Shown: positions 41,423 through 50,793, counted from the first letter of the stretch. The stretch is 64,000 nt of DNA from Actinophytocola xinjiangensis (GCF_001921215.1 NZ_MSIF01000005.1:62001-126000), one strand, 5' to 3'. The notes: a model not told the origin generated them from the letters alone. Numbers and translations are program-made.

Positions 41423-42136
41423 ATGCCCGAGCACAGCACCGGGGACGCCAGACGGGACCGCTGGCGCTCACACCGGGCCGCCCGCCGGGCCGAGTTCGTC
41501 GAGGCCGCCATGCGCGCCCTCACCGAACACGGCCCCGATGTCGGCATGGAACACATCGCCGCCGAGGCCGGGGTCACCAAACCCGTGCTCTACCGGCACT
41601 TCGCCGACAAGGCCGACCTGTTCGTCGCCCTCGGCCAGCGAGGCACCGAGATCCTGTTCGAGCGGCTCATCCCGGCGCTGAACAACGAGGAGGCGCCGGT
41701 CCCGCGCATCCGCAAGAGCCTGGACGCCTTCTTCACCACGGTCGAGGAGCACCCGCACCTGTACCGGGTGCTGGTCCGCCGCAGCTTCGCCAAGACCCAG
41801 CTCGAACAGGACATCGTCGGCGAGGACAAGGAGCTGATCGCCAACGCGATCGCCGCCCTGCTCGGCGACTACCTGCGCGCGCTGAACATGGACTCCGGCG
41901 GGGCCGAGCCGTGGGCGCACGGCATCGTCGGCATGGTCCAGAACGTGAGCGAGTGGTGGCTGGAACGGCGGACGATGAGCCGTGACGCGGTCGTCGAGTA
42001 CCTGACCCAGATCATCTGGTCGGCGATCGACGGGTTCACCCGCGCCAACGGCATCGTCCTCGACCCGAACAAGCCGCTGGAGGTCAACAAGGTGGTCAAG
42101 CTCACCGAGGTCGACCGGACCAGCGACGCGGGCTGA
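41423..42136 (+). CDS. TetR family transcriptional regulator
   Basis: A 237-residue TetR protein, DNA-binding part RALTEHGPDVGMEHIAAEAGVTKPVLYRHFADKADLF. The second domain has FFTTVEEHPHLYRVLVRRSF and ALNMDSGGAEPWAHGIVGMVQ and is unlike that of the preceding TetR, so this is not a recent duplication. It ends two bases before the convergent DUF3107 gene. Targets and ligand unknown; fatty-acid or lipid-type regulators of actinobacteria share this architecture. Confidence 0.9.
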   Translation: MPEHSTGDARRDRWRSHRAARRAEFVEAAMRALTEHGPDVGMEHIAAEAGVTKPVLYRHFADKADLFVALGQRGTEILFERLIPALNNEEAPVPRIRKSLDAFFTTVEEHPHLYRVLVRRSFAKTQLEQDIVGEDKELIANAIAALLGDYLRALNMDSGGAEPWAHGIVGMVQNVSEWWLERRTMSRDAVVEYLTQIIWSAIDGFTRANGIVLDPNKPLEVNKVVKLTEVDRTSDAG

Positions 42137-42137
42137 C

Positions 42138-42362
42138 CTACGTCGCGAAACCGACCCGGCGGCTGTCGGCCGTGCCGATCTCCACGTACGCGACCCGGCC
42201 GGCCGGCACGACGTAGCGGCGCCCCTTGTCGTCGACCAGGCTCAGGGTCCCGGAGGAGTCCTTCAAAGCGGCCGCCACCAGCGACTCGATCTCGTCGGGC
42301 GACTGGTCGCTGTTGAGCACCAGTTCCCGTGCGGTGTCCGCGACTCCGACCTTGACCTCCAC
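42138..42362 (-). CDS. DUF3107 small protein
   Basis: A 74-residue protein of the DUF3107 family, equivalent to Rv3208A (TB9.4). It has VEVKVGVADTARELVLNSDQ at the N-terminus and the conserved end VPAGRVAYVEIGTADSRRVGF. The GTG at 42362 is preferred over one 13 codons upstream because GGAGG (42368-42372) lies five bases before it and family members begin at this VEVKVGV. Function unknown; it is part of the conserved TetR-DUF3107-ferritin-like-rhlE order. Confidence 0.88.
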   Translation of the reverse strand: MEVKVGVADTARELVLNSDQSPDEIESLVAAALKDSSGTLSLVDDKGRRYVVPAGRVAYVEIGTADSRRVGFAT

Positions 42363-42403
42363 GCTGACCTCCGCCTCGTCCCCGAAATGTTGACCTGCCA
42401 AGG

Positions 42404-43054
42404 CTAGCCGAGACCGAGAGCGGTCATCCGCTTGCCATGTGCCTGCTGCAACCGCCGGAACAGCGCCGCGATTCCCGCCAGGTCCCCGGTGCCGGTGACG
42501 ATCAGCTCGGCGAGCCCGTCACGTTCGGCCACCACGTACTGCGCCTGGGTGAGCGCCTCGCCGAGCAGCCGCCGGCCCCACAGCGTCAGCCGGTCACGCA
42601 CGGTCCGGTCCCGCTCGATGGCCGCCAGCACCTCCCGCTGCGCGAACGCCGAGTGTCCGGTGTCACCCAGCACCTCGGTCACCAGCTCGCGCGGCGCCGG
42701 CTCCAGCCAGGTCCCGATCTCCCGGTACAGGTCGGCCGCCAGCCCGTCGCCGACGTAGGCCTTGACCAGCGACTCCAGCCACGACCTCGGCGCGGTGGAG
42801 GCGTGCCAGGTGTCGAAGTGCCCGATGAACGGCCGCATCGCCTCCTGCACGTCCAGGTCGTAGCCGGCGAGGAAGGTCTCGATCAGCGTGTAGTGCGCGA
42901 TCTCGGCCGCGGCCATGGCCGACAGCGCCGCCCGGCCCGACAGCGTCGGCGCCTGCCGGGCGTCCTCGGCGAGGCGGTCGAAGGCCGAGAGCTCGCCGTA
43001 GGCCAGCACGCCCAGAAGATCGACCGTCCCGGGGTCGAGTGACGACTCGCTCAT
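42404..43054 (-). CDS. Ferritin-like fold protein (Rv3210c type)
   Basis: A 216-residue helical protein. Metal-ligand-like positions occur in [32 protein letters not shown] (ExxH) and [15 protein letters not shown], as expected for a ferritin-like four-helix bundle with a possible di-iron centre. It is divergent from the DEAD-box helicase gene, matching Rv3210c/Rv3211. Relatedness to tRNA hydroxylase MiaE-type proteins has been suggested for this fold, but the reaction is not known. Confidence 0.8.
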   Translation of the reverse strand: MSESSLDPGTVDLLGVLAYGELSAFDRLAEDARQAPTLSGRAALSAMAAAEIAHYTLIETFLAGYDLDVQEAMRPFIGHFDTWHASTAPRSWLESLVKAYVGDGLAADLYREIGTWLEPAPRELVTEVLGDTGHSAFAQREVLAAIERDRTVRDRLTLWGRRLLGEALTQAQYVVAERDGLAELIVTGTGDLAGIAALFRRLQQAHGKRMTALGLG

Positions 43055-43227
43055 GGGGCAGAGGGTATCGGCACGCCGACGCAGGTAGACTGGCCAGGAC
43101 GTGAGCTGTCACCGGCCGCGTCCACAAGAGGGTGTGCGCGCCTCGCCGGCCCTCCCGCACCGATTTTCGCGCGTGCGGTCGAGCGGCCCGTCCAGGGCGG
43201 AGCGCGCTGGACCAAGAGGAGAATCTC

Positions 43228-44910
43228 ATCACCGTCACAACCGACAACCACGACAACCAACAGGACACCGACACCGACGCCGTCACGCTGGAGCACAGCG
43301 AGGCAGGGCTTCCGGAGTCGGACACCTCACACCCGCTGCAGGCCGGCGCGCCGGTGCGCGACGACTCCCCCACCTTCGCCGAGTTCGGCGTCCGCGAGGA
43401 GATCGTCCGGGCGCTCACCGAGGCCGGGATCGAGCGGACCTTCGCCATCCAGGAGCTGACCCTGCCGCTGGCGCTGGCCGGCGAGGACGTCATCGGCCAG
43501 GCCCGTACGGGCACCGGCAAGACGCTGGGCTTCGGCGTCCCGCTGCTCCAGCGGCTCACCACCCCCGGCGACGGCACCCCCCAGGTCCTGGTGGTCGTGC
43601 CGACCCGCGAGCTGTGCCTGCAGGTCACCCACGACCTCACCGACGCCGGCAAGCACCTCGGCGTGCGGGTGCTGTCCATCTACGGCGGCCGTCCCTACGA
43701 GCCGCAGATCGAGGCGCTGCGCAAGGGCGTCGACATCGTCGTCGGCACACCGGGCCGGCTGCTCGACCTGGCCGAACAGCGCCACCTGGTGCTCGGCAAG
43801 GTCGCCGCGCTGGTGCTCGACGAGGCCGACCGGATGCTCGACCTCGGCTTCCTGCCCGACATCGAGCGGATCCTGCGGATGGTCCCCGACGAGCGGCAGA
43901 CGATGCTGTTCTCGGCGACCATGCCCGGCCCGATCATCACGCTGGCCCGCACGTTCCTGCACCAGCCGACGCACATCCGGGCCGAGGAGACCGACGCGGG
44001 CGCCATCCACGAGCGCACCCGCCAGTTCGTCTACCGGGCCCACTCGCTGGACAAGATCGAGGTCGTCGCCCGTGCGCTGCAGGCCGAGGGCCGCGGCCTG
44101 ACGATGATCTTCAGCCGCACCAAGCGGACCGCCCAGAAGGTCGCCGACGACCTCACCGAGCGCGGCTTCGCGGTCGCCGCGGTGCACGGTGACCTGGGTC
44201 AGGGCGCCCGCGAGCAGGCGCTGCGCGCGTTCCGCGCCGGCAAGGTCGACGTGCTGATCGCCACCGACGTCGCCGGTCGCGGCATCGACATCGAGGGCGT
44301 CACGCACGTGATCAACTTCCAGTGCCCGGAGGACGACGGCTCCTACGTGCACCGGATCGGCCGCACCGGCCGCGCCGGGCGCGAGGGCGTCGCGATCACC
44401 CTGGTCGACTGGGACGAGGAGCCGCGCTGGAAGCTGATCAGCGACACCCTCGGCCTGGGCATTCCGGAGCCGGTGGAGACCTACTCCACCTCCGAGCACC
44501 TGTTCTCCGACCTGGGCATCCCGGAAGGCTCGACCGGCCGGCTGCCGCTGTCCAAGCGGACCCGCGCCGGCCTGTCCGCCGAGCCGGAGGAGGACCTGGG
44601 CGGCAAGACCAAGGGGGGCCGGGGCCGGGGTGGCCGTTCGCGGACCCGCCGGCGCGCCGGTGAGACCAAGGCCACCGGCGGCGGCGAGCGTCAGCACACC
44701 ACCGACGGCGAGGGCGGCGGCGAGCGTCCCCGGCGGCGGCGTCGCCGGGGCGGTGCGGAGACCGGCCAGCAGTCCGAGGCGGCGGCCGAGACCACCTCGC
44801 CCAGCGGCCGCACCGACGGCCCCCGCCGGCGGCGTCGCCGTCGCGCGGGCGTCGAGGTGGCCGGTGGCGAGGCACCGAACGCGAGCGAAACAGCGTCTTC
44901 GGCAGACTGA
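43228..44910 (+). CDS. rhlE: DEAD-box RNA helicase RhlE-like
   Basis: About 560 residues. The helicase core has the Q motif (FAEFGV...FAIQELTLP), motif I ARTGTGKT, PTRELCLQV, the DEAD motif VLDEADRMLDLGF, SAT motif FSATMPG and motif VI HRIGRTGRAGREG. A long Arg/Gly-rich C-terminus (GGRGRGGRSRTRRRAG, RPRRRRRRGG) should bind RNA. It unwinds structured RNA in ribosome assembly or mRNA decay. The start is unusual: SD AAGAGGAG (43214-43221) lies six bases before ATC 43228, and no ATG/GTG/TTG is in that place. The nearest upstream canonical start is GTG 43132, without SD. Confidence 0.93.
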   Translation: MTVTTDNHDNQQDTDTDAVTLEHSEAGLPESDTSHPLQAGAPVRDDSPTFAEFGVREEIVRALTEAGIERTFAIQELTLPLALAGEDVIGQARTGTGKTLGFGVPLLQRLTTPGDGTPQVLVVVPTRELCLQVTHDLTDAGKHLGVRVLSIYGGRPYEPQIEALRKGVDIVVGTPGRLLDLAEQRHLVLGKVAALVLDEADRMLDLGFLPDIERILRMVPDERQTMLFSATMPGPIITLARTFLHQPTHIRAEETDAGAIHERTRQFVYRAHSLDKIEVVARALQAEGRGLTMIFSRTKRTAQKVADDLTERGFAVAAVHGDLGQGAREQALRAFRAGKVDVLIATDVAGRGIDIEGVTHVINFQCPEDDGSYVHRIGRTGRAGREGVAITLVDWDEEPRWKLISDTLGLGIPEPVETYSTSEHLFSDLGIPEGSTGRLPLSKRTRAGLSAEPEEDLGGKTKGGRGRGGRSRTRRRAGETKATGGGERQHTTDGEGGGERPRRRRRRGGAETGQQSEAAAETTSPSGRTDGPRRRRRRRAGVEVAGGEAPNASETASSAD

Positions 44911-44916
44911 CCCCTC

Positions 44917-46305
44917 GTGAGAGGTTACGGGGACGAGGACGTGCTCGACGGTCCTGAGCCGGAGTCCGCGGGTGAACGCACCCGTTTCCGGCGCAGGCGG
45001 GACGTGGCGACGGCGGCGGTGATCGCCGCCGTCGCGGTGGCCGCCGGCCTGCTCGTGTGGCAGTCCAGCGACGTTCGCGCCACCACGTCGACCACCTACT
45101 CCGGCCCGGCGCCGTCCCCGGCCCTGCCGACCACGTTCCCGCCCTCGCTGGGCGAGTCCTGGCGGGCGAACAGCCCCGCGACGCCGGAGCCGGTCACGGT
45201 CGGCCCGGCGGTGGTCACCGGCGACGGCGGCGACGTCGTGGGCCGGGACCCGATCACCGGCGAGGAACGCTGGCGCTACAGCCGTGACCTGCCGCTGTGC
45301 ACGGTCACCAGTGCCTGGTCGCTGTCGATCGCGGTGTACGAGAAGAAGTCGGACCTGCTACCGGCCGGCGATCCGCGCCGCGCGGGCGGGTGCAGCGAGG
45401 TCACCGCGCTGGACCCGGCCACCGGCCAGCGCGGCAAGCCGGCGCAGCCCGACGACCAGCGGACCCGCCCCGACCTGGGCCAACGCAACTCCGATGCCGA
45501 ACTGGGCACGCGGCTGCTGTTCGACGGCAACTACGTGACCACCACCGGCAGCCGGCTGCTCACCACGTGGCGTTCGGACCTGGTGCAGACCATGGAGTAC
45601 GGCCGGGTCCCGGCGCTGCAGAACCCGGACAAGCAGCCGCGTACCGACTGCGAGTACGGCACGGTCGCCGTCGACGAGGGTCGGGTCGGCGTGATCGAAC
45701 GCTGCCCGGACGAGCAGGCCGACCGGCTGACGGTCTACCGCGCCACCGGCAACGACGGCTCCGACAAGCCGGAGGAAGTCTCCAGCAAGATCATCGGTAC
45801 TCATGGTTCCCGACTGATCGCCCTGAGTGACGAGTGCAAGATCGGCGCCGAGGACGAGAACTCCACCCAGCAGTGCTCGGTGGTCGTGGTCCCGAACCCG
45901 GCGCGGCTGCTGGTGTTCGACGAGGAGGGCGAGCAGGTCGGCGAGCACCCGCTGTCGCTGTCGCCCGGTGACCTGCCCGACGAGGATCCGCCCGGCCACG
46001 CCGTGGCGACCTACGAGGCCCCCGGCGCCATCTACTGGTTCACCGGCTCCCGCACGATCGCCCTGTCCAAGGCCGACCTCCGTCCCCTGTGGACGGTCGA
46101 GAACGCGGTCGGCCCCGGCACGCTGTTCGCCAACCGGATGCTGGTGCCGGTGGTCGACGGGATCGTCGTCCTGAACCCGGTCGACGGCGAGGTCCGGGGC
46201 CGGATCCCGGTGGACCGGGGCGGCTCGCGCGAGCTGGTGACGATGTCGGCCACCGGCCCGATGGTCCTGGAGCAGCGCGGTGACGTGTTGGTAGCGCTTC
46301 GCTGA
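44917..46305 (+). CDS. Membrane-anchored PQQ-like beta-propeller protein (Rv3212 type)
   Basis: A 462-residue protein. After a short cytoplasmic N-terminus rich in Arg there is one membrane helix (VATAAVIAAVAVAAGLLVW), then a Thr/Pro linker and an extracytoplasmic domain with repeated quinoprotein-like strands (VVGRDPITGEERWRYSRD, VTALDPATGQRG, TIALSKADLRPLWTVE). Cysteines occur in pairs and may be disulphide-bonded. It follows the DEAD-box gene by six bases, as Rv3212 follows rhlE. A role in the cell envelope is likely, but its ligand is unknown. GTG start. Confidence 0.87.
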   Translation: MRGYGDEDVLDGPEPESAGERTRFRRRRDVATAAVIAAVAVAAGLLVWQSSDVRATTSTTYSGPAPSPALPTTFPPSLGESWRANSPATPEPVTVGPAVVTGDGGDVVGRDPITGEERWRYSRDLPLCTVTSAWSLSIAVYEKKSDLLPAGDPRRAGGCSEVTALDPATGQRGKPAQPDDQRTRPDLGQRNSDAELGTRLLFDGNYVTTTGSRLLTTWRSDLVQTMEYGRVPALQNPDKQPRTDCEYGTVAVDEGRVGVIERCPDEQADRLTVYRATGNDGSDKPEEVSSKIIGTHGSRLIALSDECKIGAEDENSTQQCSVVVVPNPARLLVFDEEGEQVGEHPLSLSPGDLPDEDPPGHAVATYEAPGAIYWFTGSRTIALSKADLRPLWTVENAVGPGTLFANRMLVPVVDGIVVLNPVDGEVRGRIPVDRGGSRELVTMSATGPMVLEQRGDVLVALR

Positions 46306-46313
46306 TTTCAACG

Positions 46314-46341
46314 ACCCTCTACGGCGCTTCGAGGGTTTCTG
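46314..46341 (+). terminator. Probable intrinsic terminator
   Basis: ACCCTC (46314-46319) pairs with GAGGGT (46331-46336) and is followed by TTTCT. It lies just after the stop of the beta-propeller gene and before the hydrolase gene. The stem is only six bases, so termination may be weak. Confidence 0.45.
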
Positions 46342-46356
46342 CTGCACACTCGAGAG

Positions 46357-47241
46357 GTGAGCCAGCTACCGCCGTCGCAGATCAGCCCGCACCGTGGGCT
46401 GCGCGTCGAGCTGCCGGGCCGCTACGGCCCGATCGCCGCGCTGCGCGCCAGGACCCCCGAGATCCACGGGCACCCGGCGCCGATCGCGCTGCTGGTCCCC
46501 GGCTACACCGGTTCCAAGGAGGACTTCGCACCGCTGCTGGACCCGATCACCGACGCCGGGATGCACGCGGTCGCGATCGACCTGCCCGGCCAGTACGAGT
46601 CCGACGGCCCGGCCGAGGAGTCGGCCTACCTGCCGGCCGCGCTGGGGGCGGTGTTGGCCGAGCTGGCCGGCAAGCTGTCCGCCGAGGGCAACCGGGTGGT
46701 CCTGCTCGGCCACTCGTTCGGCGGTCTGGTCGCCCGCGCCGCCGTCCTGGCCGGGGCGCCGGTCGTCGGCCTCACCCTGCTGGACTCCGGCCCGTCCGAG
46801 CTGCCCGACGGCCAGCGCCGCAGGGCCCTCGACGCCGGCGACCCGATGTTGCGCCGCCACGGCATCGCCGCGGCCCAGCGGCTTCAGGAGGAGCTGGCCC
46901 GCAACGCCCCCGCCAAGGATCCGGCGCTCGCGGCGTTCCTGCGGGAACGGTTCCTGCGCACCAGGCCCGAGGCGCTGCTGGGCATGGGCCAGGCGCTGCG
47001 CACCGAACCGGACCAGGTCTCGACGCTGGCCAGGCAGCTGCACACCCAGGGCATCCCGTGCCTGGTCACCTGTGGCGAGTACGACGACGCCTGGTCGGTG
47101 CCGGCCCAGCGGGACATGGCCGACCGGCTGGACGCGGACTTCGCCGTCATCCCGGACGCGGGACACTCGCCGAACACCGAGAACCCGCCGATGCTGCTGG
47201 CGACCCTGCTGCCGACCTGGCGGTCCTGGCTCAACGCCTGA
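46357..47241 (+). CDS. Alpha/beta hydrolase
   Basis: A 294-residue alpha/beta hydrolase: LLVPGYTGSKEDFAPLL near the N-terminus, nucleophile in LLGHSFGGLVARAAV, acid in CGEYDDAWSV, and histidine in PDAGHSPNTENP. Lid residues between 150 and 200 are rich in Arg and Glu. It is cytoplasmic. GTG start with GAGAGG immediately upstream. The 3' end is three bases from a convergent membrane protein gene. Esterase or lipase type, substrate unknown. Confidence 0.87.
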   Translation: MSQLPPSQISPHRGLRVELPGRYGPIAALRARTPEIHGHPAPIALLVPGYTGSKEDFAPLLDPITDAGMHAVAIDLPGQYESDGPAEESAYLPAALGAVLAELAGKLSAEGNRVVLLGHSFGGLVARAAVLAGAPVVGLTLLDSGPSELPDGQRRRALDAGDPMLRRHGIAAAQRLQEELARNAPAKDPALAAFLRERFLRTRPEALLGMGQALRTEPDQVSTLARQLHTQGIPCLVTCGEYDDAWSVPAQRDMADRLDADFAVIPDAGHSPNTENPPMLLATLLPTWRSWLNA

Positions 47242-47244
47242 CGA

Positions 47245-47610
47245 TCAGGCCCACCACAGCAGCCACAGCGTCAGCCCGGTGACGAGCACGACGGCCAGCG
47301 ACGCGAGGGTCACCCGCAGGCCGCTGGCCCGGTCGGCGACCCGCTGGACCACCACCGCGATCATCGCCGCGCCGACGTGGCCGAGGACCATCGCCGCGCC
47401 GGGGCCTGGCATGCCCCGGACCCAGGCCAGGACCTGGAAGACCACGACCACGACCGCCAGCACGCACAGGCCGACGGTCAGCGCGCCGGCCAGCTCCCGG
47501 CCGAATCCGCCCCGGGCGGCGCGGGTCCGATCGGGGTGCTGGGCGTCGAGGGCGACCGTGGTGGCGCCCGGCGACGCCAGCGGGACCGTCGGTGAGTTGT
47601 CCTGAGCCAC
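47245..47610 (-). CDS. Small hypothetical membrane protein
   Basis: A 121-residue protein with three hydrophobic helices (LAGALTVGLCVLAVVVVVFQVLAWV, AAMVLGHVGAAMIAVVVQ, LRVTLASLAVVLVTGLTLWLLWW). GTG 47610 is chosen; AAGGGG lies upstream, partly inside the preceding gene, and only two bases separate the genes. The cytoplasmic N-terminus is polar. Family unknown, although similar three-helix proteins accompany the RecB-type gene in related genomes by my recollection. Function unknown. Confidence 0.7.
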   Translation of the reverse strand: MAQDNSPTVPLASPGATTVALDAQHPDRTRAARGGFGRELAGALTVGLCVLAVVVVVFQVLAWVRGMPGPGAAMVLGHVGAAMIAVVVQRVADRASGLRVTLASLAVVLVTGLTLWLLWWA

Positions 47611-47612
47611 GC

Positions 47613-48461
47613 CTACCCCTTCGTCACCTCGTCCGTGCGGGCGAGCAGCGCCCACGGCTCCACCTGCGGACCCGCGGCCTGGCCCTCGGGACAGCTGCGC
47701 CGGAAGTCGCACCACGAACACTGCCGCCCCACGTTCGGCGGGAACAACACGTCCTGGTCGCCGCCGGCGTGGAGGGTATCCGTCGCGAGGTTGAACTCCT
47801 CGGCCGCCTCCTCCGCCCTGGTGCGATGCCTGGTCAGCGACTCCTCGGAGTGCTCCCAGACCGCCACGGTCCCGCTCGGTAGGTGATGCAGCTCAACACG
47901 CCGGCACGGCCGGCGCAAGGTCCGCCGCGCGGCCAGTACGTAGAGTGCCAGCGCCTGTGACGCTCTGGCGTCGTCGGTGGTGAGCACCGAACGGCCGGTC
48001 TTGTAGTCGACGATGACCAGTTCGCCGTCGCGCTCGTCGATGCGGTCGACCCGGCCCTCGGCCACGATCGTGCCGATCGGCGCGGACACCCAGCGCTCCA
48101 GGCCGATCGGGTCCTGCGACACGTCGGTCTCGGCGACGTAGCCGGCGACCCAGTCGCCGGCGAGCTCCCGGTAGGTGGCGGCCTGCGTCGGGCCGGCGAA
48201 GCCGTCGTCCTTCCAGTGCCGGCCGACCAGCGCGGCGGCGGCGTCGGGGGTGCGGTCGCGGGCGGGCAGGTCGAACAGCGCGCGCAACGCGTTGTGCACC
48301 ACGGCGCCGAGGGTGCTGTGCGCGAACGCGCCGCCGCGCGGCGGCGTCGGCCGGTCGACGTAGGCCATGCGGTACCGGCGGGGGCAGTCCATCCAGGTCG
48401 CGATGCGCGACGGCGTGACCTTGATGAGCTTGCGCGGCATGGCATCGAACCCGAGTTGCAC
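47613..48461 (-). CDS. RecB-family PD-(D/E)XK exonuclease
   Basis: A 282-residue single-domain nuclease related to the C-terminal domain of RecB/AddB. The active site is VEGRVDR-like AEGRVDRIDERDGELVIVDYKTG (D...DxK), followed by a QxxxY-type helix (ASQALALYVLAAR). Four cysteines, one in WMDCPRRYR and three in QCSWCDFRRSC, form the pattern of an iron-sulphur cluster clasp. It has no helicase part. Probably acts on single-strand ends in repair. GTG 48461 is used; ATG 48440 is possible (MPRKLIKVTPSRI). Confidence 0.88.
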   Translation of the reverse strand: MQLGFDAMPRKLIKVTPSRIATWMDCPRRYRMAYVDRPTPPRGGAFAHSTLGAVVHNALRALFDLPARDRTPDAAAALVGRHWKDDGFAGPTQAATYRELAGDWVAGYVAETDVSQDPIGLERWVSAPIGTIVAEGRVDRIDERDGELVIVDYKTGRSVLTTDDARASQALALYVLAARRTLRRPCRRVELHHLPSGTVAVWEHSEESLTRHRTRAEEAAEEFNLATDTLHAGGDQDVLFPPNVGRQCSWCDFRRSCPEGQAAGPQVEPWALLARTDEVTKG

Positions 48462-48516
48462 CCCACAACGGTAGAGCAGCGCACCGACAGTCCCGCGACC
48501 CGTTGTGCCGCGAGGA

Positions 48517-49125
48517 CTACCCGGCGATGAACCCGCGCACCGAGTCGGCGATCAGCTGGACCGCGATGGCGGCCAGCAGCAGACCGGCGATCTTGGCGAG
48601 CAGGGTGATCCCGCTGTCCTTGATGACCCGGATGACCGCGCCGGAGTACCGCAGGCACAGCCACAGCACCAGGTGCACCGCGACGATCGCGGAGGCCAAC
48701 GCCAGGTAGGACCCGAACGAGCCCTCGGCCTGGCGCACGAACACGATCGTGGCCGCGATGGCGCCCGGCCCGGCGAGCAGCGGGGTTCCCAACGGCACCA
48801 GCGCGACGTTGACGTCGTCCACGACCTGCGGCTCGGTGGTCCCCCGCCCGGTGAGCAGGTCGAGCGCGATCAGCAGCAGCAGCAACCCGCCGGCGCCCTG
48901 CAGGGCGGGGATCCCGATGTGCAGGTAGGACAGGATCACCTCCCCGCCGATGGCGAACAGGCTGATCACCGACAGCGACACCAGTACCGCCTGCCGGGCC
49001 GCCCGCGTCCGCGCCGCCTTCGGCCGCCGCCCCACCAGGCTGAGGAACACCGGCACGGTCCCCGGCGGATCCATGATCACCACCAGGGTGATCGTCACCT
49101 CCGCGAACAACCGCAGGTCGAACAT
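48517..49125 (-). CDS. MarC family integral membrane protein
   Basis: A 202-residue protein with six likely membrane helices. Family markers are VIMDPPGTVPVFLSL near the N-terminus and VPLGTPLLAGPGAIAATIVF in the centre, with a repeated Pro/Gly motif in both halves. MarC proteins were once linked to multiple antibiotic resistance, but that was not confirmed and no transport substrate is known. Stands alone between a nuclease gene and a 169-base gap that holds nothing recognisable. Confidence 0.92.
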   Translation of the reverse strand: MFDLRLFAEVTITLVVIMDPPGTVPVFLSLVGRRPKAARTRAARQAVLVSLSVISLFAIGGEVILSYLHIGIPALQGAGGLLLLLIALDLLTGRGTTEPQVVDDVNVALVPLGTPLLAGPGAIAATIVFVRQAEGSFGSYLALASAIVAVHLVLWLCLRYSGAVIRVIKDSGITLLAKIAGLLLAAIAVQLIADSVRGFIAG

Positions 49126-49294
49126 CAGCCCACCTCACCAGCTCCCACACCACGCCTCGACACCACGCCGCGACACCACGGCCCGCACACCCTCACCCGG
49201 CCCCGCCAGCGCACACAAGCCCGTCCGCACGAGCCGACCAGCGCGGACCGGCCTGTCACCCGTCGGTGCGACCGACGCGCGCGGACGGGTCCGG

Positions 49295-50158
49295 TCAGGT
49301 GCCGGTGACCACGTCCACGCCGGTGGCGCGGGCGGTGATGGCGTCCAGCTGGGTGGGGTCGGTGGTTTCCTGGCCGAGACGGATCACCTTGTTGGTGCCG
49401 TGGTAATCACTCGATCCGGTCATGATCAGGTCGAGGTCGGCGGCCAGGGCGCGGAGTTCGGCGCGGGCCGTCTCGTCGTGGTCAGGGTGGTCGACCTCGA
49501 CGCCGGCCAGGCCAACGCCGGCCAGGTCCTTGATGACCTCGGCGGTGACCGTGGGGCCCCGGCGGTGGGCGAACGCGTGGGCCAGCACCGTGACCCCGCC
49601 GGCCAGGCTGATCATCTCGATCTGGTCCTCGACCGGGGTCCGGGAGCTGGGCACGTAGTAGCGGCCCCGGTCGTTCAGGTACTTCGCGAACGCCTCGTCC
49701 ACTGTGGACACCACACCCGCCTTGACCAGGGCCATCGCGATGTGCGGGCGCCCGGCTGTCGAGTCCTCTGGGACGCCGGCCAGCAGGGTCTCGGCGTCGA
49801 CCGGCAGACCGTCGGCGGCCATCCGGCCGGCGATCGTGGTCAGGCGGACCCGTCTCGCGGCCCTGGTCCTGGCGTGTTCGGCCACCACGGCCTCGGCCTG
49901 CGGGTCGAACAGGTACGCCAGCAGATGCACGGTGCAGAACCCGCCCCGGCCGTCCTGGCTGACGCACGACAGCTCCGCCCCGCGCACCAGCCGCAGGCCG
50001 GGCGGCAGCGCGGCGACGGCCTCCGCCCAGCCGGCGGTGGTGTCGTGGTCGGTGATGGCCAGCGCCGACAGGCCCGCGGCGGCCGCGTTGGCGACCAACT
50101 CGGCCGGGGTGTCGGTGCCGTCGGACGCTGTCGAGTGGGTGTGCAGATCGATCCTCAC
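49295..50158 (-). CDS. PHP domain phosphoesterase
   Basis: A 287-residue PHP protein. The four metal-binding motifs are visible: DLHTHSTASDG at the N-terminus, AITDHD near residue 37, VLAHAFAHRRGP in the middle and SSDYHG near residue 255. The size and the insert between motifs match nucleoside 3',5'-bisphosphate phosphatases and similar enzymes (TrpH/YciV-like). It probably hydrolyses 3'-phosphoadenosine phosphate or short oligonucleotides. ATG start; 60 bases from the PH-domain gene upstream. Confidence 0.9.
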   Translation of the reverse strand: MRIDLHTHSTASDGTDTPAELVANAAAAGLSALAITDHDTTAGWAEAVAALPPGLRLVRGAELSCVSQDGRGGFCTVHLLAYLFDPQAEAVVAEHARTRAARRVRLTTIAGRMAADGLPVDAETLLAGVPEDSTAGRPHIAMALVKAGVVSTVDEAFAKYLNDRGRYYVPSSRTPVEDQIEMISLAGGVTVLAHAFAHRRGPTVTAEVIKDLAGVGLAGVEVDHPDHDETARAELRALAADLDLIMTGSSDYHGTNKVIRLGQETTDPTQLDAITARATGVDVVTGT

Positions 50159-50218
50159 ACCGCCATTGAACGTGACCGGCCCGCCGGCGTCCCGCCGAGG
50201 TGACCGGTCACGCCCCGC

Positions 50219-50776
50219 TCACGCCTTGGCGCGGCGTTTGGCCAGCTTCTGGGCCCGGACCATCGAGAACCGTTTGGCCTGGGCGTCCTTGTCCCCGAAG
50301 ACGAGTTCGGAGATGGCGTCGTAGACCTGTTCGGCCTTGGGCAGGTAGTCCAGACGGTTCAGCGCCTGGATCTGACCGGCCGACTCGACGATCATGGTTC
50401 CGTAGCCGAGGATGCGGCCCATCACCGGCCGCTCGTAGGTGAGGTCGGTCACCTTGCCGATCGGCATCATCAGGACCTTGGTGGTGATGATGCCGGTCGT
50501 CATCATCATGCGTTTGTCCGTGACCACGATGCGCTCGACCCACCACATCAGCACGACGTAGGCCAGGCGCAACACCACGAACAACGCGGCGTACCAGAGC
50601 ACGTTCTGCAGCAGCCACAGCGACGGCGGCAGCAGGTAGGAGACCATCACCGCGACGGCGAGCAGTGCCACCGCCTCGAAGAGGTCCCAGGTGAGGCACG
50701 CCCAGTGCAGGCGCACCCGGATCACCCGTCGTTCGGTGTCCAACAGGTACTCGTCTGAATCCCGTGGCGCGAACAT
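50219..50776 (-). CDS. Bacterial PH domain membrane protein
   Basis: A 185-residue protein with two close membrane helices (LFEAVALLAVAVMVSYLLP and LLQNVLWYAALFVVLRLAYVVLMWW) followed by a bacterial PH (bPH2/YdbS-like) domain: RIVVTDKRMMMTTGIITTKVLMMPIGKVTDLTYERP. The end is a basic helix (KRFSMVRAQKLAKRRAKA). Such proteins are common in actinobacteria and lack a defined role. The next gene upstream, a 54-residue membrane peptide, is only 17 bases away and on the same strand. Confidence 0.88.
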   Translation of the reverse strand: MFAPRDSDEYLLDTERRVIRVRLHWACLTWDLFEAVALLAVAVMVSYLLPPSLWLLQNVLWYAALFVVLRLAYVVLMWWVERIVVTDKRMMMTTGIITTKVLMMPIGKVTDLTYERPVMGRILGYGTMIVESAGQIQALNRLDYLPKAEQVYDAISELVFGDKDAQAKRFSMVRAQKLAKRRAKA

Positions 50777-50793
50777 GTTCGAACGGTACCGGC

